A DNA stretch of 6,104 nucleotides, taken from Paenibacillus sp. UBA6285 (GTDB taxonomy: Bacteria; Bacillota; Bacilli; Paenibacillales; Paenibacillaceae). Position 1 is the first letter of the stretch. The number at the start of each line of letters is the position of its first letter. This document shows, one piece after another, positions 1 to 6,104 of this stretch. The notes beneath the pieces were generated by a model. That model searched no databases, was not told where the DNA came from, and was given only the letters and a program-made list of their open reading frames with translations. The position numbers were made by a program, and so were the translations under genes. The DNA is taken from assembly GCA_002438345.1 (NCBI GenBank), contig DJUJ01000162.1, forward strand, positions 81,536-87,639, in the 5' to 3' direction.

Positions 1-3
1 GTT

Positions 4-1968
4 ATGTCAGAGCAGAAAGCATACGTTCATAAAGACAGTCGTATGCTGTTACAGGACAACATACACGCTAGTAGAGATTCCGAAGATCCCACCGCCTGGC
101 TTAGTGAAACGGAAATAGTAACTCATGACTTCCCTTATCTAGCAAATCTGATTACAGACAGTTTCAATGATTGGTTTGGTGGGCTCGATGACCTTCAGTT
201 CTCCAGATCCTGGGAATGGTGTGTGCTGAATTTTGAAGGTAAGTATTTAAGAAACATAAAGGATCAACAAGAACTATGGAGGCAGCAGTGGGAACAGGCA
301 GCAGCTACTAGCCTGATCTCAGGAACAATCTCTGAAGTTCAGTTAACAGTAGAGGGCAAGGGTCTGAGTTTTTTTACAATACCGCTTATCACTCGTGTCG
401 ATAATGAAATTTTTGCTTTTCTGGGCTGCTGTATGTCTACGCAACAATATGAAATGGGTGGACGAGATACCGCTGAAGCAATGTCGTTGCATTACCGTAC
501 CTGTTTCTATCATAAGTTTGAACATATATTTGTAGCTGATCTTGCAAGTATTCATATTAATGCTGAACGCGAAAGCAATCGTCGCTCTTTGCTATTTCAG
601 ATTGTCCAGCGGATGCATGACAACATTGATGTGAATGCTGTTCTTTCGGAGGTCATAGATAGCATCTCTGCGATGTATACAGGGGCCAGGCTCGAGCTGT
701 TTATGTCACAAGATCACCGCAGCACTCATCCGCAAGTCAAACCATTACCATTCTACATGTCCAGCGATGATGTCTGTGCTAGGGCGTTTAAGGATGGACG
801 TGTTGCACTGCATACTAGTAATGAAGATCACCGTAATGTAGAGATTGGTCTTCCGTTAGGTGGAAAGCAGGGGGTTTACGGGGTATTCCATATGGTGATG
901 GATAATCCAATCTTTCCGGATGTTGATTTGCGGTTTCTCACAATGGTGGCCGATACGGCAGGGACTGCTTTTGAGAATGCCAAGTTATATGAGCGCTCTA
1001 ATCAGCTTATCCGCGAGCTCCGCATGAGTAATGAGCTTACCCAGCGTCTGAATCAAAGCTTGCGTTTAGGCGATATTTTTCAATTTGCGTTTGAAGAGTT
1101 ACTTGAAATGTTTGGTGCAGATTACTGCTGCATTTTACATATGAATGAGGAAAAGGGCGGTCTAGAAGTTATTGCCTGTAACCATCCTTCTTTGCAGAAC
1201 GAAATTATAGAAGTAGGGGTAGGTTTAGGTGGAAAGGTATATTCCACAGGTGAATCACTGATCATGTCTGACTACATCGATAATCCTAAGACAACTTCGC
1301 GTCTAATGAGTGCTACTGGTTCGCAATCGCTGATTGCAACACCTCTTAGTGTGGGTGGTGAAATACGTGGTGCGATCATGTTGGCACATCGAGATTCACA
1401 TTATTTTTCTTATGACAATTATAGGTTGTTGCAGGCGATGGCGGGGCATATAGGACTAGCGGTAGGCAACGCCAGGTTACACGCTGACGTCAGACGCCTT
1501 GCGAACAGAGACAGTCTAACAGGACTTTATGCTCGTCATTATCTGGACGAAGAGATAAAAGAAAGACAGTCTACGGACTTTTGCGGTTGTTTAATTGTTG
1601 TAGATATTGATCAGTTCAAGGTTGTGAATGATACTTACGGTCATCAAAAAGGCGATAAGATCCTAAAAGAGGTTAGTGATATTGTGAAGTCCTCTATCCG
1701 TCAAGGAGATATTGCCGCTAGGTGGGGTGGGGAGGAGCTATCCGTTTATTTACCGTTAATGGGAGTGGAGCAGGCAGGCTATGTAGCCGAGCGTATTCGC
1801 AAACGGGTGATGGAAGAAACCGAACCTAGTGTAACTGTATCCTGCGGTATAGCGGAATGGAGCTGGATGGACGATCGAGTAAGCGTCGAGTCATTGTTCT
1901 ATCGAGCGGATATGGCGCTGTATAAAGCTAAGCATAATGGGCGTAACCAAGTTGTCGTTGATAAGTAA
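4..1968 (+). CDS. GAF-domain diguanylate cyclase (GGDEF, active-type GGEEL)
   Basis: Predicted cytosolic enzyme making c-di-GMP from two GTP, controlled by N-terminal sensor domains; no membrane segment is visible. Residues ~25-175 look like a degenerate GAF domain (IPL at 126-128, then a hydrophobic strand to LGCC at 140-143). A GAF domain follows at ~200-333, a helical linker at ~325-350, and a more canonical GAF at ~355-492 (GLGGKVYSTGES, SDYIDNP). The GGDEF domain spans ~499-654: it opens with NRDSLTGLYARH, has VDIDQFKVVND with metal-binding D534, and the active-site loop RWGGEEL with GGEEL at 575-579. An RxxD product-inhibition site (RQGD, 566-569) lies exactly five residues before it, so both catalysis and feedback inhibition look intact. 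The general layout resembles GAF-GGDEF cyclases such as Bacillus DgcP; orthology is not claimed. The start is uncertain because only three bases precede this ATG and no ribosome site can be seen. Confidence 0.93.
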   Translation: MSEQKAYVHKDSRMLLQDNIHASRDSEDPTAWLSETEIVTHDFPYLANLITDSFNDWFGGLDDLQFSRSWEWCVLNFEGKYLRNIKDQQELWRQQWEQAAATSLISGTISEVQLTVEGKGLSFFTIPLITRVDNEIFAFLGCCMSTQQYEMGGRDTAEAMSLHYRTCFYHKFEHIFVADLASIHINAERESNRRSLLFQIVQRMHDNIDVNAVLSEVIDSISAMYTGARLELFMSQDHRSTHPQVKPLPFYMSSDDVCARAFKDGRVALHTSNEDHRNVEIGLPLGGKQGVYGVFHMVMDNPIFPDVDLRFLTMVADTAGTAFENAKLYERSNQLIRELRMSNELTQRLNQSLRLGDIFQFAFEELLEMFGADYCCILHMNEEKGGLEVIACNHPSLQNEIIEVGVGLGGKVYSTGESLIMSDYIDNPKTTSRLMSATGSQSLIATPLSVGGEIRGAIMLAHRDSHYFSYDNYRLLQAMAGHIGLAVGNARLHADVRRLANRDSLTGLYARHYLDEEIKERQSTDFCGCLIVVDIDQFKVVNDTYGHQKGDKILKEVSDIVKSSIRQGDIAARWGGEELSVYLPLMGVEQAGYVAERIRKRVMEETEPSVTVSCGIAEWSWMDDRVSVESLFYRADMALYKAKHNGRNQVVVDK

Positions 1969-1986
1969 GAAAATGAAAACACTGCG

Positions 1987-2022
1987 AAGAATCCTTGAGG
2001 CAAGCATCAAGGATTCTTTTTT
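1987..2022 (+). terminator. Rho-independent terminator of the diguanylate cyclase gene
   Basis: A perfect 12-bp stem pairs 1987-1998 (AAGAATCCTTGA) with 2007-2018 (TCAAGGATTCTT) around an 8-base loop, and the T run extends to 2022. It begins 18 bases after the cyclase stop codon, so it should end that transcript before the lipoprotein gene. Confidence 0.9.
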
Positions 2023-2128
2023 ATGTGCACAGTTATTCTGGCTCTAAATGCGGTATAAGGCTTGGAGGAAGGGAGAACCCTATAAGTGGGTTGTATAAGT
2101 AAAATACTCCGAGAAAGGCCTGAGGACC

Positions 2129-2995
2129 GTGAGAAAGCTATTATTACTGAAGGGGGGAGTCCCTCTAGTTCTTACATTGTATTGCGTGTTATGCAGCGGC
2201 TGTAGCGTCATAAGAGACAAACCTGCGAAGGAAGATCTTAGTTTGGCGTTGGCAGGTATGGCTGGAAGTGATGAGGTTGCTTTTGAAGGGTCGAATATGC
2301 TGACACGAGGCGGAAAGGCGGTTCCCGAATCCTTATTCTTCTATGGAGGTACAGTGGAGGATCATAAAAAAGTAAAACTGTACACACTTCTTCCAGATAA
2401 ATCCTTGTCCCAAAAAACAGCTGCTGATGGCGTTAAAGATTTAAAGAGTAGTACTTATTCTCAGAAACCTTACTACAGTCAGCTAGAGAAAAAAGAGGGC
2501 AGATGGGAACTTCAGACCACTGGAAATTCCACGGAGGAGGGAAATCCATTACCTGCGCTTAATCCGCTGAAACAACTGGAGGAGCTTGAGTCCATGGAGA
2601 AGAGTGTAACCGAAGAAGCTGGGGCTGGCAGAGGGACAAGTGTGCTGCGAATCGAATTGACGCCTTCAGAGGCTAGAAAGCAGCTGTCTACTGAATTGGA
2701 GAGAGATATGCAGAACCTTCGACCTAAAGTTCCAGAATCCGCTGAGAACAACACAGAGGCTGATCAGGCAGTGACGAAAGCTTTGGAGAAGCTGTGGCAG
2801 AAGAAAAATAATGAATTACAGCAAAAGCTGAAACAAGCTAATGTAGAAACGGTTTACCACCTAACGGTTGATACGAAACATAACCTGCCTAGAAGGCTTA
2901 CCTTGAATCGAAAAGTAAGTTATTCCAGTGAAATGACGAATAAATCTGAAAATGAAACTTATGTGTCTAAGGTAGATTTCACAGGTTACCGTTGA
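2129..2995 (+). CDS. putative extracytoplasmic lipoprotein, function unknown
   Basis: I do not recognise this 288-residue protein with certainty. It has a basic start (MRK), a hydrophobic stretch at residues 4-24 and a cysteine at 25 in LCSGC, suggesting a Sec/lipoprotein signal peptide and anchoring to the outer face of the membrane. The lipobox is imperfect: Leu is at -4 and Cys at -3. The mature part is hydrophilic and cysteine-free, with charged helical stretches at ~147-163 and ~183-240. The strand-rich ends (AFEGSN and SLFFYGG at ~51-74; YHLTVDTKHNLPRRLTLNR and VDFTGY at ~243-287) recall LolA/LppX-like lipoproteins, but that is only an impression of fold. The start is GTG: an in-frame TAA at 2096 rules out any long extension, and AAAGG at 2114-2118 lies 10 bases upstream. 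No terminator is visible before the peptidase gene 95 bases on. Confidence 0.8.
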   Translation: MRKLLLLKGGVPLVLTLYCVLCSGCSVIRDKPAKEDLSLALAGMAGSDEVAFEGSNMLTRGGKAVPESLFFYGGTVEDHKKVKLYTLLPDKSLSQKTAADGVKDLKSSTYSQKPYYSQLEKKEGRWELQTTGNSTEEGNPLPALNPLKQLEELESMEKSVTEEAGAGRGTSVLRIELTPSEARKQLSTELERDMQNLRPKVPESAENNTEADQAVTKALEKLWQKKNNELQQKLKQANVETVYHLTVDTKHNLPRRLTLNRKVSYSSEMTNKSENETYVSKVDFTGYR

Positions 2996-3017
2996 TCTTA
3001 ACATTGTTTTGCAGGTC

Positions 3018-3045
3018 TTGCGCTCCATAACGGGCGTGCTACAAT
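3018..3045 (+). promoter_or_regulatory. sigma-A type promoter with extended -10, for the M29 peptidase
   Basis: The -10 hexamer TACAAT (3040-3045) is preceded by TGC, giving an extended -10 (TGn). A -35-like TTGCGC lies at 3018-3023 with a 16-base spacer. The -10 ends 45 bases before the peptidase ATG, and no competing open frame occupies the gap. The extended -10 can compensate for the poor second half of the -35. Confidence 0.65.
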
Positions 3046-3090
3046 AGAACAGCATGCTTATTTTTCAGACAAAGGAAGGAAGAATACACA

Positions 3091-4206
3091 ATGAAGGATC
3101 CCAGAATTCAAAAGCTGGCGGCTAACCTTGTAGGTTATTCCGTAGATGTCCAGCCAGGCGAGAACGTGCTTGTAGAAATGATTGGCAACGAAAGAGATTT
3201 AATCAAAGCTGTTGTTGAGGAAATCGGCAAGGCCGGTGGGCATGCTTTTGTACAGTTGACAGATCGTACAGTCCTACGCAGCATGCTTAAATATGCAACA
3301 CGCGAGAGTCTTCAGGCATGGGCTGAAATTGACTTGAACCGGATGAAGCAAATGGATTGTTATATCGGCATCCGTGCAGGCGAGAATGTGAATGACCTGT
3401 CCGATGTTCCTGAAGAAAATATGAAATTGTATAACTCCCTTTATTCCCATCCAGTGCATAGTGAACAGCGCGTGAAGCATACGAAGTGGGTAGTACTACG
3501 TTATCCTAATGCGAGTATGGCTCAGCTTGCAAATATTAGTACAGAAGCATTTGAGGACTTTTATTTCGAAGTGTGCAATTTGGATTACGCTAAAATGGAC
3601 AAGGCTCAGGATGCATTAGCTGATCTCATGCGCAGAACGGATAAGGTACATATTTCAGGTCCTGGAACAGATCTTAAGTTCTCCATCAAAGGAATCGGTG
3701 CAGAAAAATGCTCTGGGCAAAAGAATATTCCAGATGGCGAGGTTTATAGCGCCCCAGTTCGTGATTCTGTGAATGGAACGATCAGCTATAATGCACCATC
3801 TGTATATAACGGAGTGACTTTCGAAAATATCAAGTTCAAATTCGAGAACGGTAAAATTGTTGAAGCAACAAGCAATGACTCTGCTCGCTTGAATGAAATC
3901 CTGAATTCAGATGACGGTGCACGTCATATCGGCGAATTTGCCATAGGCTTTAACCCTTACATTCTGCACCCAATGAATGACATTCTGTTCGATGAGAAAA
4001 TCGCAGGCAGCATGCACTTTACACCAGGACAAGCCTATGATGTTACCGATAACGGAAACCGTTCCTCCATTCACTGGGATCTTGTGCTGATCCAACGTCC
4101 GGACTATGGTGGTGGGGAGATTTATTTTGACGATGTATTGATCCGTAAGGATGGAATCTTCGTGTTACCAGAACTGGAAGGTCTGAATCCAGAAAACTTG
4201 AAATAG
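3091..4206 (+). CDS. M29-family (thermophilic) metallo-aminopeptidase, AmpS/PepS-like
   Basis: A cytosolic enzyme predicted to remove N-terminal residues from peptides using a two-metal centre. The characteristic C-terminal ligand series of peptidase family M29 is present in order: Glu217 (DGEVYSAP), Glu282 (IGEFAIGFNP), His309 (AGSMHF), Tyr316, then His328 and Asp330 (IHWD). The N-terminal half (~1-200) carries the usual substrate-side domain, beginning RIQKLAANLVGYSVDVQPGE. At 371 residues it is shorter than the roughly 410 of AmpS, PepS and AmpT; part of the difference lies between Tyr316 and the HxD pair, which are close together here. The ATG is supported by AAAGGAAGGA at 3071-3080, 10 bases upstream. 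The gene has its own promoter and no clear terminator before the HPr-like gene. The exact peptide preference cannot be read from sequence. Confidence 0.92.
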   Translation: MKDPRIQKLAANLVGYSVDVQPGENVLVEMIGNERDLIKAVVEEIGKAGGHAFVQLTDRTVLRSMLKYATRESLQAWAEIDLNRMKQMDCYIGIRAGENVNDLSDVPEENMKLYNSLYSHPVHSEQRVKHTKWVVLRYPNASMAQLANISTEAFEDFYFEVCNLDYAKMDKAQDALADLMRRTDKVHISGPGTDLKFSIKGIGAEKCSGQKNIPDGEVYSAPVRDSVNGTISYNAPSVYNGVTFENIKFKFENGKIVEATSNDSARLNEILNSDDGARHIGEFAIGFNPYILHPMNDILFDEKIAGSMHFTPGQAYDVTDNGNRSSIHWDLVLIQRPDYGGGEIYFDDVLIRKDGIFVLPELEGLNPENLK

Positions 4207-4228
4207 AATGTAAAAGTAAGAAAACACC

Positions 4229-4258
4229 TTGCACAAGTAAGCGGATTCAAGGTATCAT
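4229..4258 (+). promoter_or_regulatory. candidate promoter of the HPr-like gene
   Basis: TTGCAC (4229-4234) and TATCAT (4253-4258), with an 18-base spacer, form a plausible sigma-A promoter 54 bases before the start codon. The -10 is five of six to consensus; the -35 is weaker. A 6-bp inverted repeat, ACCTTG (4226-4231) and CAAGGT (4248-4253), overlaps both elements and could be operator-like or chance. Confidence 0.4.
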
Positions 4259-4300
4259 AAGAAATGATTACAAATGACTTAAGTTTCATAATCAAGTTCC

Positions 4301-4306
4301 GGAGGG
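4301..4306 (+). promoter_or_regulatory. ribosome binding site that fixes the start of the HPr-like gene
   Basis: GGAGGG lies six bases before the ATG at 4313. In the same frame a TAA stop occurs at 4289-4291, and no ATG, GTG or TTG codon lies between it and 4313. The protein's missing N-terminal strand is therefore not a mis-annotated start. Confidence 0.85.
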
Positions 4307-4312
4307 ATTTCT

Positions 4313-4558
4313 ATGTCCAGTAACAATGCGGCAATCGTTGATATTGCTCAAACGGCAGGTCAGTTCAACTCTTCAATCGTTCTTCAAGCGGACAACAAGT
4401 ACATTGATGTTAAGAGTATCCTTGGTTTGTTCACGACTTTGGTATCAAGCCAAAGCTACGAGCTTCATGTTCACGGAACAGATGCAGAAGAAGCTAAGAA
4501 GGCAATGAGTGAAGTTTTTGCTAAACACGGTTTGAACTTTACAGTTGTAGCTGAGTAA
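4313..4558 (+). CDS. HPr-like regulatory protein lacking the phosphocarrier histidine
   Basis: An 81-residue cytosolic protein of the HPr/PTS family fold. Residues 11-40 align without gaps, by eye, to Bacillus HPr 22-51: QTA at 13-15, and DVKSILGL at 32-39 matches NLKSIMGV, placing Ser35 at the HPr-kinase site Ser46. On the same alignment His15 falls on Asn4 and Arg17 on Ala6, and the first beta strand is absent. EI-dependent phosphate transfer is therefore not expected, while Ser phosphorylation and a Crh-like regulatory role remain possible. Crh itself (Gln at position 15) keeps the first strand, so this is not simply Crh. The tail after GL (73-74) is about five residues longer than HPr and ends NFTVVAE, possibly an added strand. 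It is a single gene with its own terminator, and no ptsI is adjacent. Family membership is fairly sure; function is inferred. Confidence 0.85.
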   Translation: MSSNNAAIVDIAQTAGQFNSSIVLQADNKYIDVKSILGLFTTLVSSQSYELHVHGTDAEEAKKAMSEVFAKHGLNFTVVAE

Positions 4559-4573
4559 TAGTTGTATGTAAGG

Positions 4574-4605
4574 ACGTCCTACCGATTTACGGTGGGGCGT
4601 TTTTT
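4574..4605 (+). terminator. Rho-independent terminator of the HPr-like gene
   Basis: An 11-bp stem pairs 4574-4584 (ACGTCCTACCG) with 4590-4600 (CGGTGGGGCGT), including two G-T wobbles. The loop is ATTTA and a run of six T ends at 4605. It starts 16 bases after the stop codon and separates this gene from ylaN. Confidence 0.9.
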
Positions 4606-4691
4606 CTAGAAATAGATGAGGAACTAACTCCGTCCCTTATAGAACAACATAGCTGCTTCTTTTAAATAAATGGTTAGTATAAACAGAATTG

Positions 4692-4720
4692 TTGTATTGA
4701 TATCCGATTTCGACTAATAT
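4692..4720 (+). promoter_or_regulatory. weak candidate promoter of ylaN
   Basis: TTGTAT (4692-4697) and TAATAT (4715-4720) with a 17-base spacer are the best-spaced pair in the AT-rich 166-base gap before ylaN. TTGATA (4697-4702) is a better -35 but lacks a good partner; TAAAAT (4725-4730) is another possible -10. A promoter is expected here because a terminator lies upstream, but its exact position is unsure. No clear Fur box was seen. Confidence 0.3.
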
Positions 4721-4757
4721 TAAGTAAAATAGTAAAAGCAGCTTAACTTTTGGACAT

Positions 4758-4770
4758 GGGGGGGAAGAGG
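4758..4770 (+). promoter_or_regulatory. unusual G-rich ribosome binding site of ylaN
   Basis: Seven consecutive G (4758-4764) are followed by AAGAGG, ending one base before the ATG at 4772. The G run sits at a normal Shine-Dalgarno distance, whereas AGAGG is too close to act alone. An ATG at 4756 is out of frame with the gene, so 4772 is the start. Confidence 0.6.
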
Positions 4771-4771
4771 C

Positions 4772-5065
4772 ATGACTTCGTCGGAATTACAGGAACAGTT
4801 TAATCTTAAAGCGATCAATCTTCTACAAGAAGATGCCGATAAAATTCAGCAACTTATTGAAGTGCAGATGGAAAATCTGGCAACACGCTACTGCCCTCTC
4901 TATGAGGAAGTGCTGGATACCCAAATGTACGGTTTCTCAAGAGAGGTCGATTTTGCGGTTGGAGCAGGTTTGGTGCCAGAGATTACCGGTAAAATGGTGC
5001 TGAGTAAGCTGGAGCGGAATTTAGCCGTACTTTATGAGGCTTTGAATAACAAAGCAAAGGAATAG
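4772..5065 (+). CDS. ylaN: YlaN family protein (UPF0358), Fur/iron homeostasis
   Basis: A small cytosolic, mostly helical protein of 97 residues, close to the usual ~90-95 of the family. The recognisable family core is the central [16 protein letters not shown] (39-54), followed by [14 protein letters not shown] (55-68) and a C-terminal helix with [14 protein letters not shown] (79-92). In Bacillus subtilis and Staphylococcus aureus, YlaN has been linked to the ferric uptake regulator Fur: it binds iron or Fur and helps relieve Fur repression, which makes it important under iron limitation. That role is taken from the family, not from anything in this window. It stands alone between two terminators, convergent with the cation antiporter gene. 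No iron-uptake genes are adjacent. Confidence 0.92.
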   Translation: MTSSELQEQFNLKAINLLQEDADKIQQLIEVQMENLATRYCPLYEEVLDTQMYGFSREVDFAVGAGLVPEITGKMVLSKLERNLAVLYEALNNKAKE

Positions 5066-5090
5066 ATTTTAATTTTTTATGCATCCATAG

Positions 5091-5130
5091 AAACGCACAT
5101 GAGGACAGATCGTCCGCATGTGCGTTTTTT
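5091..5130 (+). terminator. Rho-independent terminator of ylaN, in the convergent gap
   Basis: An 11-bp stem pairs 5091-5101 (AAACGCACATG) with 5117-5127 (CATGTGCGTTT). It is extended, after one A-G mismatch, by GGAC/GTCC around an AGATC loop. Six T end at 5130. Read on the minus strand the same stem is followed only by TTTC, so it would be a poorer terminator for the antiporter gene; no better one was seen between 5131 and 5172. Confidence 0.9.
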
Positions 5131-5172
5131 GTTAAAATATTAGAACTAATATGCTGCGTAAATGATGAAATA

Positions 5173-6104
5173 TTATACGAGATAAAAGGAGACTCCGAGA
5201 ATTAGGTAGACCGTTAATAGTAGGAGGCCCTCATACCAGTTGGTCGAACCATCCTGAGTAATCGATTTGGCAATAAAAACGGCTACACCAATGGCGACAA
5301 TTTCGATCGTCGTAAACACAATATCCATAGTATCACCCATGAAATAACTGGCGAAGATAAGTACTGGTGCTACGAATAGGGCAATTTGTAGACTGCTTCC
5401 GACTGCAATTTCTACTGCCGCACCAATTTTGTTCTTCATGGCCAGCATAATGGCTGCACTATATTCTGCGGCATTACCGATGATTGCCACGAGAAAGGCG
5501 CCTACAAACAGTTCACTAAATCCAAAGCGTTCAGTTAATGTTTCTAGCGTCCCTACCAGCCATTCACTCACAAAGGCTACCATTACGGTAGCAAGTAGTA
5601 GATAAAGGATGGATCTATTTCTAGACCATGCAGGCGCATGTTCAGTTGCTAACTCTTCCTTACCCGCTTCTGTAACGTCCTCTAGGTGTTTCTTATGCGT
5701 AATCATGGAGAATATTAGCCAAGCCATGTACGAAGTGATAAGCAGCCCAGCAACGATTAAACTGAGCACGTCTGTATCTTTCTCTGTTATGGAGTGGGTG
5801 TTGAAGAACATAGCCGGTACAAATAAGGCGATCACCGCTACGATCATTAGGGAGCCGTTCATACCGGCAAGGGTTACGTTGAAATTCTGCACTTTGAACT
5901 TCATCCCACCAGCGAAAATACTTAAACCTAGGACAAGCAGCAGATTGCCAATAATGGAACCGGTAAGACTGGCTTTCACCATGTCGAACAGTCCTTCCTT
6001 AACTAGGAAAAAGGCAATGATTAGCTCAGCGGCATTTCCGAAGGTAGCGTTTAGGAAGCCACCTAACCGCTGTCCAGCATAATGAGCCACACTTTCTGTG
6101 GCGC
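5173..6104 (-). CDS. cax: Ca2+/H+ antiporter, CAX family (5' end cut off)
   Basis: An inner-membrane antiporter of the CaCA superfamily predicted to export Ca2+ in exchange for protons. The reading frame runs unbroken into the right edge, so roughly 45 N-terminal residues are missing compared with typical ~350-residue members; the GTG at 6090 is internal, not the start. Counting from that GTG, both signature repeats are present: GGFLNATFGNAAE with its acidic residue Glu22, and GAFLVAIIGNAAE with Glu209, each followed by a second conserved helix (SIIGNLLLVLG near 45-55; VGSSLQIALF near 230-239). About nine hydrophobic segments are visible, with a charged hydrophilic loop at ~131-157 (THKKHLEDVTEAGKEEL) between the two halves, as usual for this family. 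The gene is convergent with ylaN, 107 bases apart. Its promoter lies outside the window. Confidence 0.95.
   Translation of the reverse strand, partial: ATESVAHYAGQRLGGFLNATFGNAAELIIAFFLVKEGLFDMVKASLTGSIIGNLLLVLGLSIFAGGMKFKVQNFNVTLAGMNGSLMIVAVIALFVPAMFFNTHSITEKDTDVLSLIVAGLLITSYMAWLIFSMITHKKHLEDVTEAGKEELATEHAPAWSRNRSILYLLLATVMVAFVSEWLVGTLETLTERFGFSELFVGAFLVAIIGNAAEYSAAIMLAMKNKIGAAVEIAVGSSLQIALFVAPVLIFASYFMGDTMDIVFTTIEIVAIGVAVFIAKSITQDGSTNWYEGLLLLTVYLILGVSFYLV

Noticed and set aside
2512..2754. Open frame of 80 codons on the - strand inside the lipoprotein gene
   Set aside because: It is Ser-rich, low in information, antisense to the better-supported gene and lacks start signals.
4226..4253. 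Hairpin after the peptidase gene as a terminator
   Set aside because: The stem is only 6 bp with a 16-base loop and has no T run.
4326..4508. Second + frame overlapping the HPr-like gene
   Set aside because: It lies entirely inside the HPr-like gene in another frame, and the family match and ribosome site belong to the 4313 start.
4606..4771. Riboswitch or Fur-box control of ylaN
   Set aside because: I saw no recognisable riboswitch core, no leader terminator and no 19-bp Fur-like palindrome in this gap.
5609..6082. Open frame of 157 codons on the + strand
   Set aside because: It is antisense to the highly conserved antiporter gene, has no convincing ribosome site, and its translation shows no family features; it is a shadow frame.
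6088..6090. GTG at 6090 (- strand) as start of the antiporter
   Set aside because: The frame continues upstream to the window edge, and the residues there (ATES before VAHYAGQ) fit the conserved first signature repeat of CAX proteins, so the gene is cut by the window.

Overview
The window looks like an ordinary chromosomal stretch from a low-to-moderate-GC Gram-positive bacterium of the Bacillota, most like Paenibacillus or a close relative. The signs are purine-rich Shine-Dalgarno sequences, short intergenic gaps with strong hairpin/T-tract terminators, a YlaN-family gene (a Bacillota family), an HPr-like protein that keeps the Bacillota regulatory serine, and a lipobox-type signal peptide. 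No mobile element, CRISPR array, rRNA or tRNA is visible, and no gap between genes exceeds about 170 bases. The genus is inferred from protein character, not from a database search.

Layout, left to right. (1) 4-1968 (+): a large cytosolic GAF-GAF-GGDEF diguanylate cyclase with an N-terminal region that may be a third, degenerate GAF domain; it ends in a strong terminator. (2) 2129-2995 (+): a GTG-started, probably lipid-anchored extracytoplasmic protein of unknown function. (3) 3091-4206 (+): an M29-type metallo-aminopeptidase behind a good extended -10 promoter. (4) 4313-4558 (+): an 81-residue HPr-like protein lacking the phosphocarrier histidine and the first strand but keeping the regulatory serine; it ends in a strong terminator. 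(5) 4772-5065 (+): YlaN, the small iron-homeostasis / Fur-linked protein, with its own terminator. (6) 5173 to the right edge (-): the C-terminal majority of a CAX-type Ca2+/H+ antiporter, convergent with ylaN and cut off by the window end.

The genes are mostly separate transcription units. Terminators close genes 1, 4 and 5. None is seen after genes 2 and 3, so read-through from the lipoprotein gene into the peptidase gene, and from there into the HPr-like gene, is possible, although each downstream gene also has a plausible promoter. The genes do not form a recognisable pathway: c-di-GMP signalling, peptide turnover, a PTS-related regulator, iron control and calcium export sit side by side. 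I found no convincing new multi-gene system. The most interesting item is the His-less, N-terminally short HPr homologue. Next come the unassigned lipoprotein and the divergent sensory N-terminus of the cyclase.
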